Source: Boswellia sacra | Lineage: Eukaryota; Streptophyta; Magnoliopsida; Sapindales; Burseraceae | Direction of reading: 5' to 3' | Assembly (NCBI GenBank): GCA_013180625.2 | Contig: SNVD02007172.1 | Coordinates: forward strand, 124,001-188,000 | Length of the DNA stretch: 64,000 bases | Shown here: positions 31,618 through 43,125 of the stretch, piece after piece | Position numbering within the stretch: position 1 is the first letter of the stretch | Layout: each line of letters starts with the position of its first letter | Position numbers and translations under genes: made by a program | Notes under the pieces: generated by a model | What the model was told of the DNA's origin: nothing | The model's input: only the letters and a program-made list of their open reading frames with translations | The model's database searches: none

Positions 31618-33806
31618 GAGTAAAGCAACACTTACAAAGTTGGGATATAAAGTTTGTATCTGATGTGGCAATTACATAATATGACATGCCCTAAACCCGG
31701 AAGAGCTAGAGGAGTGATTTTACGAAAATGAAACCTAACTTATTGTGGAACATAAACTCCAGTAACAAAAATTCATCAAGCTTCACTGCACTCTTATCTC
31801 AGTTCTTTCACAACTACAAAGATACAAGTATAAACCCTCACACACTAATTGGAACCATGGAAACCATCGAAGCCTTATTTGCCAAGATACACCAATATCC
31901 TTATCTCTTAATCTTCAAAGAAAACTTGACTACACTTGAAACACTGGGATTACAATAAACTAAAGTGATATATAGCTTAGTAAGCAAACTAGTTTTTAAT
32001 ATACAAAAAACATGACATCTTGGTATTGTGTAGCCCATGTTTGTGCATGTGAATGCAATGTCAAACCAATTGCACATTCAAAATTTACGTATCATGTTGC
32101 ACACATATGCTTATAGTTGGACATGTTCTGACATACATATTTATACATGACAGCTTCAAAGCAGAGCTTAATGGATTTCCATAACAGAGAGGAGTTCAAG
32201 CAAATTCATAAATAGAGAACAAACACCACAAATAAACCCACTTAAGCAGTTAATAGCTTTCAATACCAAAGAAGAGTTTGAACACGCATAAACTAGAACA
32301 ATCCAAAAAAAAAAAGATCTAGTCATGCAAAATCAGACAAATAAACTAAGATCTGATAATAATCAGAATGAAATAGAGATTCGATACTAAAACAAAATAG
32401 AGATCTGATAATAATCAGAACAGAACAGGGATTAAACTCCATAAGTAAAGCTACTAAGTATGATTCAACAATCATTCTTGAATTAGACTTTTACATATCA
32501 CATATCATACATACACATACAGAGGCATTTAAAATCGTAAAACGTTTATATATCATAAAATACTTTCAAAGAATATAAAACATATAATATGTTCTTTGTG
32601 ATTCTAGTTGAAATCTAGTTTTACTTACCTCATTCCAAACACATATGAAAGCATCATTCCTTAACTGATATATTAGTTGCAAAACTAAGCAGTTACAGTT
32701 CTCTAATTTTTCATAAATAATCCGCTGATCGAATCATCCTAGGAATTTAGAGAGACAAAGTAGACATATAGATGTTTAACAATGTAAATTTTCAGAACAT
32801 TCCAAATCAATTACGCCTACAAATAATTTATGTTTTAGGGCTAGTCGATTTTGTATCGCCAATTCCACAACTGATGTCCCTCAATTTGAAAATTCATATT
32901 AGATCATATGATTATTGTAAAATCATGATAAATTTTATAATATTAAACTAGACATGTTAAATAATTACAAAATTTCATACTTTTATGAGAATTCTAGTTA
33001 TTTCAAATAAAATTCGTAACTCTAGAATTCCACTAAGAATGATAAATTCTAGGGTTCTAGAGCCACATTTGAAAATCCATATAAAATAGAATATAAAAGC
33101 TTTTTAGATGAAACAAATTTTAATAGAATCATTGGCATGCAAATTTTAACATATTAAAAGAGCATACTGAAATAAGAAGTAACATAAAAGATATGATTTT
33201 CAAAATACTTCATCATCAGAAAACTACCTCTGTAAAAACGTAGTTCCTAAAATGCCAACTATATCATCTATCAATAACCAAATACTTATGAGAGATTACT
33301 ACCTCTAATCTCCTAAGAGTCTCTCAAAAGAAGAGATCCTACAAAGTATAATGTGTAAAACCCTAGCAACTATTTATAGAGGTTTGACAAATATAATCCT
33401 AATAGAGTTAGGATTGTAACATAATCTTATTTCTTATTTGAATTAGGAATATCAATAAAATATCATTCCTAATCCAAAAGAAAATTATATACCTATAAAG
33501 GTACCAAAACACTCTTCTCATTAAAAACAATATTCTTAACGTTTCAAATTTTAGGGCATTATACAATATCTTGTCATCAACTATATCACCCACTTTAATT
33601 AATTTTTAATCAATAATGACGATGAGAAAAGAAATCTTTAATTCAAGGGGAAGATAATAGATAGACGAATCATATATAAATGATAAATATTGAAAAAAAT
33701 TAATTATATTTGGTGATGTAGAAAATGACAGGGCACTGCCATGTCACCTGCCACATCAGTTAGGATATGAACTTTATATCCCAACTTGGTAAATGTAGTA
33801 TTACAC
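31618..33806. mobile_element. 2.2-kb TIR element, Mutator-like
   Basis: Inverted termini pair over about 50 bp: GAGTAAAGCAACACTTACAA at the left and, reversed, GTGTAATACTACATTTACCA at the right, both followed by AGTTGGGATATAAAGTT and a GATGTGGCA block. The flanks share a T-run duplication (TTTTTTTAAT and TTTTTTTATT), compatible with a 9-10-bp target site but not proof of it. The interior has only short frames, so it is non-autonomous. The matching flank of copy D diverges at the left border. Confidence 0.7.
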
Positions 33807-34038
33807 TTTTTTTATTACTTAGCTAAATGTCGAGCTAATACTAATCAAGAACATGTACCGTTGATTTGTTGAACTTATGAAAAATGTAGGTACGTTTGTC
33901 ATTTGATGTTGAATTTATTTAGGCAATAAAAAATGGTATTATAATCTGACGTACAAACATATAACAACATCCTCAAATTACCATCTATCATTATAACTAA
34001 TATGATGAAATTTAGTTTAGACTTTATTAATTATATGT
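33807..34038. other. Short intergenic stretch, nothing recognised
   Basis: About 230 bp of AT-rich sequence between two transposon remnants; no feature is seen. Confidence 0.5.
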
Positions 34039-34738
34039 TAACGGTGTTCAAAATTCAAACCAATCTACATAAACTGATTGATCCAATCCAAACCGATCTA
34101 ATTTTGATCGAATTTGGTCGATTGGTAGGTTGAATTGGATGGGATTGGTATTTTTAAAAACAAATTAATTGGATCAGATAATAGATCATATTACAAAAAT
34201 CTACCATAAACAGATCCAATCTAAATAATAGGTAATAAGATTATCTATGTAATATCTAAAAATTAAAATTAACCTAGTCCATTATACATTTATAATTTTA
34301 ATAATTTTAATATAATAAATACGTATACCCCTAAATTAAGTAATTGAAAATTATAAATTTTTTTTCTCTTCCATAGCCGACAGTAGCTACCTATTGTTTT
34401 TCTTTTTTCTCAACAAGTCAACGATTTGAATAAATTAAAAGATGAGCATTATATTATGGGGTGCTAATATTTTAACTTGCGTCAGTAACTTCATGTTATT
34501 ATTATATTTATATAATATCACATTAACTTCTGCTTTTTATTGGATCATATTGGAATTTTTTTCTTTTGTGTCAACTTTTTAAAGTTGGGAATGGATCTGA
34601 TCGAATCGGATCGGATGCTTTTTTTTTTTTTTAAATCGGATTGGGTCGGATTGGATTGAAAAATTTCTAAACCGATCAATATTGGATTAGATTTGTTATT
34701 ATCTAAATCCATTGGGTCCAAACCGACAAACACCCCTA
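34039..34738. mobile_element. Degenerate hAT-type non-autonomous element
   Basis: The right end, read inverted, is TAGGGGTGTTTGTCGGTTTGG; the left end TAACGGTGTTCAAAATTCAAA is its decayed partner. The interior has many CCAATCC/GGATTGG and GGATCGGAT-type motifs in inverted arrangement. Flanks TTATATGT and GGATGTGT are a possible eroded 8-bp duplication. Confidence 0.6.
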
Positions 34739-36232
34739 GGATGTGTTGTTTAAACAACTAGAACTCCAAAAATATTGTTATACTATAAGATATATATGTA
34801 TTTTTTTTTTAAATGCATTTGATTCTACATTATTATGTTTTTATTAAATGAATTTAGAATTCGTATTTAATTGTATTACATGACTCGATATCACAATGAT
34901 TATCTCTATAAATAGAAAAATATATATACATAAAATTGCATTAAAATAAGAAATCAAAAGGATCAATTCAAATATTTGTAATAAATTTAGTTTCCAACCA
35001 GGATAGGTAGCTAGGCCATTAGTTTCTAATATTGATTCACTAATACGTCATCAGTCATCACATTGCAGAACACCATAAAGGTTTAACTTACAAGACCATA
35101 AAATGTCAACCTCCAATATGCATAATAAATGACAGTGAATTACCAATGATTCTCCAACTTCGAAGGCTAGGTAGCTAATTACCTACTGCTAAAGCCATTT
35201 GTCCCAAAAAAGGAACAATAAGAAATAATAAATTATATGTCAAAAAAAGGTACATATATAATTAAATTTGTATTAATTTTGATGTAAAATTTTAATGGGT
35301 TGACCTCAATCCTTCAGTCAAAATTTGTACTCTGGCTACAATCACATAGTTTAGATCTAAAAATACAAACCGTATCATTACAATTACACAAAATCTTAAC
35401 CTGTAAATCCAAATTAACAATGTCCATGAACTTAAGTTAAATGTTCTAGAAGTTCATCTTTTGTAGTTCACCAAATATATTAAAATTAAGGGTGTGTACC
35501 TTACAAGATGGCCCGCCTCAAGTCGATCGGTAAATTTTTTTTGGTAGCTAGAGTTAATTGGCAAGAGATTTCAGAGTTCTTGTCCATATCCCAAGTGCAT
35601 TAGCAAGAATTTTTTTTTTTTTAATTTGTTTCACCTCAAATGTATTTAATTAGCTAGGGTTTTAGATGACAACATTTGTAGACAGGGAAGGGATCATCTC
35701 ATATTTGAATAAATATAGAGAATGAATCTTTTAAACCAAATTTTTGATATTAACACAAATTTATGACGCTTGATCTTATTTAATTTAATAGTTAGTATTG
35801 AAAGTTAAAAAGTTATATTTAACGCTGCTAACTCATCAATCATCTTAACCATTAAAGTTTTTAGATCAATAATTGTAAATATTTATTTAATTTTAATAAA
35901 AAGACCTCTTCCATATATATATTATTAATCTCGGCCCCAATTTTCTTAAACTTATTGCCAGAGAAAGGGGACATGCCACTTGGGCTGAGCTAAGCAACGG
36001 AGTTGAGTTAGGCTCAAGAAGGAAAAGAAAGCAATCAATGGGGTCCAAATATCCCGTGATTTCATGAAAAGCACCCAAGCCTGACGAAGAAAGTCAAACC
36101 ATAGGAATCGAAAGCCAGTAGTGTATGGAGGCGCAGGCGTTGTAGAAGGTAGAGGTGGATGGTAGAGGGGACAGAGGCAGAGGGGAAAAAGAAAGAAAAA
36201 AAAGGGAAAGTTTCCTTTCTTTTATTTCACTA
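34739..36232. other. Intergenic sequence, no gene identified
   Basis: AT-rich DNA with scattered T and A runs. From about 35,930 to 36,220 the GC content rises, ending in a purine-rich GAGGGGACAGAGGCAGAGG stretch. The short frames there have no recognisable domain. Confidence 0.5.
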
Positions 36233-38560
36233 AATTATTGTTATATATAGATCGTTGATTTTCTTCTCCCAAAACTAATATCTGATGACCAGGGGCAGAA
36301 GCAGCTCGGGCGTGGGCTAGGCTGCACCCGCAGTAGCCCGGCAGGAGTTTTTTGAAAAGATTGCAAGTTTCATGAGTTCGGTAGAATAGAATGCACAATT
36401 TATTAGTACACATAAAAAGATGAGGAAAACTCTCTCGTAGGAGTAGGGGTAGAAGCAGCCTAGCCCAGCCAAATTTATTTATTTATTTATTTATTTTGCA
36501 AGTTTCATGACTTTAACGGAATACAAAAACTATTAGTATATCAATAAAGATGAGGAAAACAATCTAGCAGGGGCAGAAGCAGCTACACTTTTTAGAATAA
36601 ATTTATATATAATTTATTTCAAAATTTATATAATTTGATTTATTATAAATCATGCTATATTTCTTAAACATATTAGATTTTCTAAATTTTAATCTTCTTA
36701 AAAGAGTTGCCTAAAGCAATTTTATACCTCTTTTGATTAATCTTTATTAAAATAATATTTCTCTATTTTCATTTAATTTTTATTATAAAGGAGTTAATAT
36801 ATAAAATTAATTTCCTTTTTCAATTTATCCATTTTAGAAAAGAATTATCATTATTAGCTATGAAAGGAATTAAAATATTGACTCAGATTCAATAATAGAT
36901 CATTTATATACCTTGAAGCAACGTAGAGCACAACTTCGATAATGTTTTATCTCATTTTCAAATTATGTTTATTTTCATTTTATCATAGTATAATTTTAAT
37001 TATTTTTGTATAAAATTTATATTTTCAAGGGTAAGGTTATTTGTGTCCGACGAATTAGGTGTATCAATTTTTTTAATTAATAAAATCTCCTAATTGAGGT
37101 TCACCAATTTTGCTTTCAAATCTTTTTAGCTCATCCCAAAAAAAAAAAAAAAAAAATTAGTTACACCCTTGTACCTGACTTAGACACCAAAGTGCCCTTA
37201 CAAGTATCTCTACTAGTCTAGAGAAGAAGCCCCTGAAGCATTTAGCATAAGGACATTCAACTACTGGCTCAATAGTGCAAAATCACAATGGTCCAAGCAG
37301 TACAGGTTAGTGTAGCAATTTGCTTCTACATCATTCATTAAAGAAAGAAAATAGAAAATTTTTCTCATGGAAAGTGAGTTGTTTTTAATACATGTTAGCG
37401 CTAATAAATAGCAAATCAACAGAAAAAATAGGATATTTTAGTAGATAAAGAAAACAAGATATAGTAAGTGGATAAATATGGACCATTTAACGTAATTTTA
37501 GTTGACATTGGTTGTAAGATCCTTGAAATAAATGTTTAGAAAAATAAGATTAGGGGATTCCATAGCCTTGAGATCTTTAGTATAAATGTAACTTAGCCAG
37601 GTATACAAAGTTGAATTTGATGCTACGTAAATCCTTTTTTTTCTTTAAAACCGATTACTCATTTTAAATTTTTTATGTCTCAACAATATGCACTATTCTT
37701 AGTCACTGGTTTTTTCTTTTTCTTTGGTTTATTTTCCCTTCTTTCCTCTGTTTAGTAATTATTTAAATTATCTAATTAATTAGAAAATAAAAGAATTAAT
37801 AGAAGAGCTAAACTATGAGTATATATGAGGTTTGATTTTAACAAAATAGAAATATACGTTCACGTGAATAATTATAATTACTTCGCTGGGATTGCAAAAC
37901 TTCTTATAAACTGGAAATTGTCTTTTTAAAACGAAAAGCAGGAATTAATTTGATAAACAAGCAAAAATATTAAGAATAAGATTTGCCAAAATTAACCTTG
38001 GAGAGAGTAAGAAAATGTTAAAAATGACCTTCTATATATAAAAGTATAATACTACTTTAATTTATAAATTAACATATAAATCAATGTGATATAATACTTT
38101 TAAATGAATAAATTTTGAAATTTGTTAACATTAAATAAGATTAATGATTTAATTTATTTATATGAATTGACACCAAGAGTTTTTAATTAAAACAATATTC
38201 TAAACATTTTATATCGCCTTGGAGCTTATATACAACTGCCACCAGCAAACTGCTCTTATCGGTTTGTTCAATCAAGAAACCCATCACAAGAATATAATTT
38301 AAATAATAAAAAATCTCATGTTAAGAATGCTGTCCTGAATTTGGACTCTTATATGTGGCTAAGAATTTATTGTTTTTCGGTTGAAAAGACTTTTTCTCGT
38401 ATTGATGTATGGAATATAAATTGAATGCGTAAAAGCAACTCTAAAATGAGAATCACAGATTAGGTCCATTTTTTCAATGAACTGGTGAATGTCTATATAT
38501 TTAATGTTAATTACAATTCTACCTCTTTTCATACACTTTTTAACCTTTTCAGAGATGTAT
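36233..38560. repeat. Segmental duplication, copy 1 (paired with 53770-57614)
   Basis: The same phrases occur in the same order in both copies, for example TTACAAGTATCT, GCATTTAGCATAAGGACATT, AAGATATAGTAAGTG and AATAAGATTAGGGGATTCCAT. This copy has an extra segment (about 36,282-37,160) with three copies of AGGGGCAGAAGCAGC-like text (36,291, 36,446, 36,571) and ending in a poly(A) run, so it looks like a later insertion. A part near 38,340-38,560 recurs a third time at about 47,620-47,900. No gene is seen. Confidence 0.75.
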
Positions 38561-39146
38561 ATTTCGGGGGCAATAATCAGAAAATTTTCTTTAAGTGGGC
38601 TACAATTTTTGCATTATTGTTTAGATTTAGAGCGTGTTTGTTTGGGTTTCTCTACTGGATAAAGAGCTTTTTTAAAGTCAAAAGCTTTTTTAATTTTTAT
38701 TTTGACGTCGTTTGGCTGTTACATGAGAAGAGCTTTTAAATAGTTAAAAAAGCTGTTTTACATCTATTAGAAAAAACTCAAAATTGAGGCTTTTAGGAAA
38801 AGCTCTTTTTGAGCTTTTTAAAAACTTTTGAAATGTCAAAGATACCCTCATTTAATTTTCAATATTTTACTTTGTTCCTTTCTTATAACAAAACTCTGTT
38901 TTGGTAATTTAATTATAATAAGTGCTTCTATATTTGTTCCATCAAACAATCAATAACTTTATAATAAAAGCTTCACATTTAGAAGCTCTATTTAAAGAAG
39001 ATCTACTTCAATAAGCTCTACTCATAGAAGCTGAAAGAAATTGGTCCTTAGTCTTTAATTAAATTTTTTAATAAAAAAATCTATATATAAATGAAATATG
39101 TATGATAAACAAGGTAGGTATATATATATATATATATATATTTATT

Positions 39147-39351
39147 GGAATGTGATATTTTAACTTAAAGTTTTTATTTAAATCTAAACTTAAAATTTTA
39201 ACCATTCATTCCATTAGATCTCATGGTTAAGATCAAAAGTTGATATAACACATCTAATATAACTAACTCATCAAATTTGAACACTCTTGGATCAACTTGA
39301 ATTAATGGTTAAAATTTTAAGTTAAGAATTTAAGTTGAAATATCTCATCCC
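39147..39351. mobile_element. 205-bp MITE with 9-bp flanking repeat
   Basis: GGAATGTGATATTTTAACTT at the left pairs with AAGTTGAAATATCTCATCCC at the right, and inner segments CTTAAAATTTTAACCATT pair as well. ATATTTATT flanks both sides (39138-39146 and 39352-39360). The flank is AT-rich, so the duplication is suggestive only. Confidence 0.7.
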
Positions 39352-39995
39352 ATATTTATTTATGTAAACATTAAGCTAAAATTTAGAAAGAAAGAGACGA
39401 GAATAGTGAAAGTTCTAACTTCATAAGTTATAATTTAGGTGATTACTTATAACAAAATAGCAAAAGATGAGATCATATGATGAAAAATTTTCCTTTAAAT
39501 ATGGTATAACATGTGCAATGAATCTTTTTCATATAAATATTTTGTTTTTCTAAAGTTTGAGTGGGCTATAGGTAAGGAATTTTGTTTTGAATCAAGGTTA
39601 TGAGTTTTATAATTCAAACTATTTGTATGACTTCAGAAATTTTCAAAAAAATCGGTTGCATTGAACCCTTAGCTTTGCACTGCATATTTATTTCAAGAAA
39701 TCATCTTAGACCTAAAATATAATGTTCCCCATTGCAGACTAACCAATCATAAAAAGGTAGCCTTAACTGTATTCTAAGAGTACATGTTAAGCTCTTAAAG
39801 ATTATATAGATTCACTTAAAATTTATGCATTTAATACTTTTTACACAGTTTTTGATAGAATTTACAATTTTGAAGAGAATTTATACAACCTTCAAACTAA
39901 CTTATACAACTTGTAAGGGCATAACATATGCCCTTAGGATACACATTAAGATTATCCAATTATAATTATGACTGAGATCGATAATCCGTAATCAC

Positions 39996-40000
<5 letters not shown>

Positions 40001-40078
<78 letters not shown>
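40001..40078. repeat. (TA)n microsatellite
   Basis: About 78 bp of almost uninterrupted TA dinucleotides with a single TACA break, about 240 bp upstream of the TATA box of copy C. Confidence 0.95.
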
Positions 40079-40321
40079 ATGGAATAAGGTTATTCTAAGA
40101 ATTGAATCAAACTTCTCAAAAGTTTTTGTGTTAATTAAATGAATAATCATTGTCAATTATAGAAATTAAAAAAAAACTAAGTTATTGGAAAAAAAATAAT
40201 TGTCAACTATTGAAATTAAAAACGTTATAAGATTTTCTCACAAAGAGATACAAAAAAATGGGTTAAATGAACATGACATGAAAAACATGCTAAGCATAAT
40301 CTCTAGATGCATGAGTTCTAC

Positions 40322-40329
40322 TATATAAT
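40322..40329 (+). promoter_or_regulatory. TATA box of terpene synthase copy C
   Basis: TATATAAT lies 54 bp before the ATG at 40376. This is a normal core-promoter spacing if transcription starts about 30 bp downstream of the box. Confidence 0.6.
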
Positions 40330-40375
40330 GCATAGGCGCGACGACAATATCAAACACAATATTAATCTATATACA

Positions 40376-43125
40376 ATGTCTTTCCAAGTTTCAGCAGCTC
40401 CTACTTCTACCCCAAAACCTAAGCAAACATTAATCGCCAATCAGCAAATTATCATCCCACTGTTTGGGGAAATCACTTCCTTTCTTATGCTTCTCAACCT
40501 GTGGTATCTACTTCAATTATTTGATAAGTTCTCTATCACTAATTTGCATGGGATCATTTTCATATTCTACCTAGCTAGTTGTAGGCATTTCTGAAGTTGT
40601 AAGCAACTCAAGTTAATAGCTGAAGCTTGCATGCAATTCATATTAATTAAAAATTGTTTCTTTGTTTGTCCATATAAAAACAACCGAGGTAAATGCATAA
40701 ATGATACATCCACACATGCATGCATGCATAGTTAATGAAATTTCATAGTTTTGTTTTACAATGCACTGTTGTTTATTTCCTTCATAAAAATCTTGTATAG
40801 ACCGATGCCACGACTCAAAAAGAATTTGAAGGACTGAAGCAACAAGTGAGAAGGATGTTAATCTGTATCGCAAATACGGCTTCAGATAAATTGAATTTGA
40901 TCGATGCTGTTCAGCGCTTAGGAGTGGCTCACCATTTTGATAAGGAGATAGAGGATGAACTAGGGAAACTCTATCTTGAAAGGGATGATAGTAATAATCT
41001 GAACACTGCTGCTCTTAGATTTCGGTTACTGAGACAACAAGGATACCATGTTCCGTGTGGTGAGTGTGTCTCATCCCCTGTATATAGATATAGTGGTGCC
41101 TGAAATTCACCAATGCTCTTGATTGTTAATTTTCACCAAGTGTTTTATTGTAAAGCAGATATATTTGGCAAATTCAAAGACGAACAGGGAAAGTTCAAAA
41201 GCTCCATGACTAACGACGTGACGGGCATGCTAAGTTTGTATGAGGCTGCACATCTTGGCATATGTGGAGAAGATGTCCTGGACGACGTAATAGATTTCAC
41301 TACATCTCACCTTAAGTCAAGGGTTACTCAAGTAAGTCCTCATCTTGCACAACATATAACTCATGCCTTGAACAGGCCCTTTCGCAAAGGCGTACTAAGG
41401 TTGGAGGCAAGGCATTATATCGATTTCTACTCCGAAGAAGATCCAAAGAATCAAACACTACTGAAGTTTGCAAAACTAGATTTTAACATGTTACAAGCAC
41501 AACACCAGAAGGAGCTAAGCAGCCTCACCGAGTAAGTTCAACTATTAAGTTCTTAAACGGCTAAAAGTTCACCGTAACTATTTTAAATTAAGCAATAGAA
41601 AATTAAAGACTCTGAACTTGCATTGCAGGTGGTGGAAAAGTTTGGACTTTGCAACAAAGGTGCCATATGCAAGAGACAGATTGGTTGAACTCTATTTCTG
41701 GATATTGGGAGCGTACTTCGAGCCCAAATACACTTTCGGAAGATGGATCCTGACCAAAGTAATGGCCATGGCATCCATTATCGATGATACCTACGATGTC
41801 TATGGCACCCTTGAAGAACTTGAGATATTAACTGATGCTATTAAAAGGTCATTCTCAGCAAGAATATTTAAGAGATAATTCTGGGAACTTTAAATTTATC
41901 AAGATCTACATTAATTTGTCCAATTTACCCCAAATTTTGTCTTCACTTGAGTTGTTTTAGGTGGGATATTACGACTATAGATATTCTTCCAGAGTACATG
42001 AAACCAATATACCAGGCACTCATAGACATTTACATGGAAGCAAAGGAGGAGCTTTCGAAAGAAGGAAGATCATATAGTGTAGATTACGCGATAAAAGAGG
42101 TAATCTATTCCTTACACTTTACCTACTAATTAATTAGGTGCCATCTCGAATTGAATTTATTTATTTATGTCCCAGATGAAGCGACTAGTCGAAGGTTACT
42201 TAGTTGAAGCCAAGTGGTGCAACCAAGGCTATGTTCCAACCATGGAGGAGTATATGAAGATTTCAGCACTTGTGACTAGTGGTTATAAAATGCTAGCAAC
42301 AACATCTTTCCTTGGCATGGGAAAGATTGCTAATTACAAGCAGGCCTTCGATTGGATCTCTAATGACCCTGAGATAATTGTAGCTTCATCAACTATTGCC
42401 AGACTCATGGATGATCTAGTAACCAGAGAGGTATGTACAACTAATATATCAACGATTAGTTTCCACGTTGATAGCACTAAATAGGTAACTGCATTAGCAA
42501 AGAAAGATAAAAATCAAAAGTAAAATGTAAAGAGTTGGTTGTAGAAGTTGGTTATAAATGTAGTATTACCTATAATCAGTAGTATTAGACTTATAATACA
42601 AAGTCTACAGCCTGATGTAGCAGTTTATATGACAAAATTCAATGGAGAAGAAAAAATAAAAATGAATGAGGAAAATTATATAGGATTTTACCACTTAGAC
42701 TATCACATCAGATTGTAGATTTTGGGTTTTCTTTGGGTTGTAAGTCTAACATTATTATTCTACAATTCCTATAACACGGTCAATCAAACATCTGATTATC
42801 AAAAATTTCTAAATTATGCAAATCTTATATGCAGTTGGAGCTAAAGAGGAAACATGTAGTGTCGGCTGTGGAATGCTACACAAAGCAGCATTGCGTTTCT
42901 AACGAAGAAGCAATCAGTTTTCTCCGAAAAGAAATTTCTAGTGCGTGGAAGGTTATTAATCAAGAGATGCTGAAACCAACAGCAGTTCCAACGCCCTTCC
43001 TTGAGCGCATACTAAATTTTTCACGGGTCATGGATCTTCTATACAAGGATGATGATTGTTACACAAACTCTTATAAGGTGAAAGATGAAATCAATTCTGT
43101 GCTCGTCGACCCAATTCCTGTTTGA
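40376..43125 (+). pseudogene. Sesquiterpene synthase (TPS-a) copy C: all seven exons, one 1-bp defect
   Basis: Exons: 40376-40503, 40801-41059, 41159-41531, 41629-41847, 41961-42099, 42176-42430 and 42835-43125, with GT...AG introns throughout. Sizes 373, 219, 139 and 291 nt for exons 3, 4, 5 and 7 are typical of TPS-a genes. The product would be about 554 residues. There is no plastid transit peptide, so it would be cytosolic, converting farnesyl diphosphate to a sesquiterpene. The RQx8W motif is in exon 1, the DDxxD motif (DDTYD) in exon 4, and the NSE/DTE motif (DDLVTRELE) spans exons 6 and 7. The one visible defect is in exon 1: an A-run near 40,425 has one base fewer than copy A, shifting the frame before RQx8W. 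That is inactivating if real, but a homopolymer is also where sequencing errors fall. The product cannot be named from sequence. Confidence 0.9.
42579..42763. mobile_element. MITE in intron 6 of copy C, shared with copy D
   Basis: Inverted ends run GTAGTATTAGACTTATAATA... and, reversed, ATAATAATGTTAGACTTACAA..., each followed by a CTACA-CTGATGT block. The same element sits in intron 6 of copy D (about 50,330-50,513) and is missing from intron 6 of copy B. Confidence 0.65.

Larger units (their letters stand above)
38561..40321. other. Intergenic sequence upstream of terpene synthase copy C
   Basis: This stretch holds a possible hAT-like remnant starting GAGCGTGTTTG near 38,630, a MITE (39147-39351) and a long (TA)n microsatellite (40001-40078). 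No coding frame is recognised. Confidence 0.6.

Noticed and set aside
38629..39056. hAT-like MITE starting GAGCGTGTTTG
   Set aside because: The left end resembles known MITE termini but no inverted right end or target duplication was found.
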